Below are positions 59,917 to 64,000 of a stretch of DNA of 64,000 bases, piece by piece. Position 1 is the first letter of the stretch; the number at the start of each line of letters is the position of its first letter. The stretch is from Nissolia schottii. Its lineage: Eukaryota; Streptophyta; Magnoliopsida; Fabales; Fabaceae. Below the pieces are notes generated by a model. The model was not told the origin of the DNA. It saw nothing but the letters and a program-made list of their open reading frames with translations, and made no database searches. The position numbers and the translations under genes are program-made. The stretch lies in assembly GCA_003254905.1 (NCBI GenBank), contig QANU01094832.1:758991-822990 (forward strand), written 5' to 3'.

Positions 59917-62900
59917 ATCATATAATCCACTCAATATTAATATATAACCACAGAAACTTCTATTATAAAATTATATATAGATATAAATTTTAAGGAAAAC
60001 AATTGTATTTAATTATACTTGCTTTGTTTATCTATCAAATTATTTGAACAAACAAAACAAAACCTAATATAGTTGGTAGATGACTGAGTTCTTTAAGTAT
60101 TTGGTTAGGGCTAGATTCTTGGCGCTGTGTATAGAAAAAGACTTTGTTAAAAGAAGCATACATATTTTGGTGATAACAAAACCTCAAAGAAGGATTAGTC
60201 GCTATCGACAACCGACACCTCCTAGCCACAAAAAAAAAATCTTAAGTTTGTAATTTATAGAAACGTCACATACGGCGCATGCTGTTTATTAGGCGTGAAG
60301 GGATCATCAGCATGCATGCTCTGAGCATATGAACTTCATATTATATTTGTTAGTATTCAAGTGAATCATCTATATAGGCTAATAATAGTTGACCTAATCG
60401 ATAATGAATAAAATCGTAATTTAAAAAGATACGAGTTCGATTCTAATTATCAACTTGAGTGCCACTTTAGTAAGTGTTAGAATAGTATAAAAACATGTTT
60501 TGATTATAATAAGATTATGATAAGATGATTAGTGTCAAATTCACTTAATTTTTTCTGTTAATTAAAAAAAATGATATTGGTTGGAGAAGGGAATTCTTTT
60601 AATTTTCTTGTTTGGTTTCACTTATTAGATTACTAATAATTAATTAGCTGGGGATGGGAGGGAAAACAGGTTTGCTCTGTTGAGCTTTGACTATTTGAGT
60701 GCAATTTTGTTAATTTGTGTAATTAATAACTTAAACATGCAAATTAAACATATTTAGCCAAAGTATCTACTATATATTTTGTAGAGTAATTAGCGTATAT
60801 GTATATTATTATAGTTGAGCTGTCTATAGCATATCTAAGGCCAAAAGCAACATTGCCAGCAAGGGCTTTTTTTTTTTCTTTTCTTTAATTGTCTTATTGT
60901 TCTTATGGCCACTACATATTATATTGCAATTTAAATATTCATAGGACGACAATTTAAGCCCACAAAATAAAACAACAACAATAATAAGGATTAGTTCAAA
61001 ATAATAAGAACATAAGAAAATTAATAGAATGAATATTGGAATATGTCTATTCACACGAAGAAGATGGAGAGGAATCTAATTTCTTTTCTTGCAAAAGACA
61101 AAACATTTATATGTTGAGATAACTATAGACCACATAATATAAGTGCCATATGATTACATAGAGAGCTTTCAATTTTGCTTTTAACAGGAAGACAAAAAAT
61201 TGAGGAAGCCAATCATTTTAGTTTTTGGATAATGCAACCAACCAATCATTTCAATGATACATTATTTTCATCACGTCATTATAGGCATGACCAATGCTTT
61301 TTTAGCTCCATTTATATAGTGAAAAATTAAAAGGAAGAAATGCTTACGATATTGATAATGACCCTACAAAAATAATTGTAAGCTTGTAGATAGTACTAAG
61401 GGAATAAATTAGTGTGGACATTTGACACAATGTTTTTCGTTACACACTCAATTTCATAATGAACATCAAATTTTTAGTATTTTAGAGATTTTAAACTATT
61501 CGTCAATTTTGAATATCAAATTAATGGCAATTTTTGTTTTACATGAATACCCTTAATTTAATAATTGTGTTATTATAATAGATGAATAACTGCATAATAT
61601 TAGAGTATTAATTAGATTAGCAAAATAGACATAAATAGTTTCGTCCGCTTAACATATTAATTTTATACAATTAACAAGATTATTTATTTATTTTCTTAAT
61701 TTGTATGCTTACCTTAATTTGATTGTTATTGTAGAAATCCATGGTAGAACAGAGAAATAAAGAGATAAAAACTGAAATTGTTGAATGAAATTAGAGAAAA
61801 TGAAAAAAGTTGAAGTAATATAAGTGATGACAAGTCTTATATAAGTTATTAACGAACCCTGAACTGAGACGCACTTGATAGTAGTTTCTTATAAACTAAA
61901 ATTGAGTAACTAATCCTAACACCCCTAATATACTCTAATTATCAATTACAAGCTCAATTACATCATTCACATACTCTAACAGTTATTTTCAAAGGAAAAG
62001 AGTATTGGGCTTTTTTTCTTTTCGGTATGTTAATCAAATAATTAACCTGGCAGATCTCAAGTGACCAAACTTTTCTAGTTGATTAATCTAGAGATTAGTA
62101 GCTTAATCATTACAATTTCAATAATAAGTTTGATCCTTGCTTATGTGGAGGCCAAATGAACAAAAGTTAAAATAAATCAATCGAGTAATTAATAAAGATC
62201 GTTTTAAAAAAAAGCATCTAGCTAATGTAATCATTTCTTCAACCAATTGAAATCCTTTTGATTTTAATGAGTGAAACTCGTGCATTACAATAGTTTTATC
62301 GATTAATCAATCAAGAAAGTTCAATTCAATCAATAACAATCGATCATCCACTATGATTTATTATGTGACATGTTTGAACTTAATTCCCTCATAAAAAGAA
62401 CACCCCTTTAAATTAACGATCAACATTGAAAAGAAAGCACCATTTCTATTTTACAACCATCATAGCAAAATTTGACACCTTTAAAAGGAGAGCGAGATTT
62501 TCATGCATATCATGATTACTAAGTCTTTGTGTGTGATACACATTGTTAAAATTAAAAGCCGTTTTGACATGAATGTTCCATGAATCTTCATCATACATAC
62601 GATCACTAGCTATACCATGCCCTATAAATTCCAATTCCAATTCCAATATACCGTTTGGTAATCTTTCACGTTTTCAAGGTTGAAAATTGAAATGACAACG
62701 TTGCGATCTGATTTCATTGTGGTCCCCAATAGGCACAAACCCGTCAACTACCACCATAATTAAATGGTTGGATATATATAGCAATATATTGGCGTATATT
62801 CATGATCCAAAAACATATATTTGATATTTAATTAAAAACACCAAATAATGAAGGTGCATATATTTAAAAAAATAAAATAAACATTTTCATAATAATTAGT

Positions 62901-64000
62901 CTGTATTTAATATTTGATTACCACTCACACTTGTGCTATTGTTATATTAAACATATAAAATTATTTCCTATAAATTTTTAATAGATTTTTTTTACTATTA
63001 TTGTAAGACATGTACTTATTAGCTCTCTCAGATAGTTTACGTTGATATCATTGTTCTATCTTAATTGTTCCCATTTAATCCAATTTCTCCTATTGGGGAT
63101 TCATCATAAACCTCTGACTCTCTAAAAATTTTAAGTGATTCAACACGAAGAAAAGTGAATGACTTTATATTTTAGCATTTTTTTTACGTTATATGTAAAG
63201 TCCATTTACTTTTACTATAAAATGCAATTTATTTATTTAAAAGAGTAGAAGTAAACCATGATTAAAATTTAAATTACTTAGTCATATAGAAATTATGACA
63301 TAATGTAATGAATTATCTTCTCAAAATCTTAAGATATTGATCAGAGGTAAATGAATAATTTTATATATCTTAATAAACTAGATTCGTTAATTAACATAGA
63401 AGTTTTGTACAATAACTTTGGCAATTACCCCCCAAAAATTTGATATAATTTTTGTCTATCTATCAAATATTTAAATTCAAAATTAGTGTAAATACTTGAA
63501 TCATATATATACATTACAAGCACGATTGTGTTACATACAATTGTACCATTACCTTTTGAAGTGTGTAGTCTAATCATCATTTTGGTCTTCCTTTGTTGTA
63601 GGTGAGTGCCTTGTTTGGCTGAGTCATGTTTAACTATAGTGTTCTTTTTTATGCTGTTGCGTTCCACGTCATCACATACGTCACGATTCAAAGAAACTTC
63701 ATTCCAGAGAGTAGAAGAAAGTACGAAAGAGGGCCTAGAACTCTAGAAGACCTTGATTCATTCTTGCAGGCACGATCCATAACCTTAGCATTTTGGATTT
63801 TGCTGATTAGGTCAAGCCATAAGTCCAAGCCCATTCCCAACTAAACCCACCGTTATTCTTTTTTTTATTTTTTATATATATATAATTAGGATTATTTTTT
63901 TAATGATTTATCTCAAGAACCATCATTTCGGGGGTGAAGTGTGCACAACATAAATTTATTTTATATGTGCATAAATGAGAGAGGTGGGACTTGAACCCAT
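59917..64000. other. AT-rich intergenic DNA, no gene recognised
   Basis: No ORF shows a recognisable domain. A 72-codon frame at 63626-63844 is the most protein-like, but it is short and has no supporting structure. The last 20 bases (GGTGGGACTTGAACCCAT) resemble an inverted tRNA T-arm, cut by the window end. Confidence 0.5.

Noticed and set aside
63981-64000. tRNA T-arm-like sequence at the window end
   Set aside because: Only a partial arm is visible and the rest is outside the window; the phrase also occurs in tRNA-derived repeats, so a tRNA gene cannot be supported.

Overview
The window is plant nuclear DNA. It is AT-rich, its genes have many introns with GT-AG boundaries, and the space between genes is full of microsatellites, MITEs and LTR-retrotransposon debris. 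The gene set and repeat style suggest a papilionoid legume, most likely Glycine or a close relative; that is my inference and no search was run. One assembly gap lies at 10060-10335 and a single N at 3830.

Five protein genes can be rebuilt with consistent splice phases. (1) An ABCB1/PGP1-type ABC transporter, + strand, 14170-21291, 10 exons, 1338 aa. (2) SRP14, the 14-kDa signal recognition particle subunit, - strand, about 22408-23597, with a 5'UTR exon near 24540-24610 and an apparent 1-nt indel near its 3' end. (3) The nucleoporin NUP160, + strand, 25517-40705, 27 exons, 1476 aa, head-to-head with SRP14. (4) A ZNF593/Bud20-like ribosome-biogenesis zinc finger protein, - strand, 42145-44415, 118 aa, whose first intron is a textbook U12-type AT-AC intron. 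(5) A heavy-metal-associated isoprenylated plant protein (HIPP) with two HMA domains and a CSVM prenylation box, + strand, 51156-53218. These are housekeeping or plant-specific genes with no evident joint pathway. SRP14, NUP160 and ZNF593 carry promoter motifs (telo-box, TGGGCY) typical of growth and translation-related genes.

The flanks are mobile-element territory. 1-2793 is the end of a hAT-like element followed by non-coding sequence that looks LTR-retrotransposon-derived. This stretch carries two arrays of short hairpins whose stems covary while their loops stay fixed, the most unusual signal in the window. 6896-8532 is a Mutator-like element with 9-bp target-site duplications and an internal 264-bp satellite. 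10346-10665 and 10896-11160 are foldback elements. 11785-13330 is a Ty3/gypsy relic in which gag is joined directly to integrase. 45148-45857 is a PIF/Harbinger-like element. 56056-58027 is a compact gag-only LTR element. 59364-59909 is a hAT-like MITE. One roughly 255-bp MITE family sits in an intron of each of four neighbouring genes (ABCB1, SRP14, NUP160, ZNF593) and also interrupts a duplicated piece of NUP160 downstream of that gene.

I found no operon-like or defence-like novel system. The best candidates for something undescribed are the covarying hairpin arrays at 703-1779.
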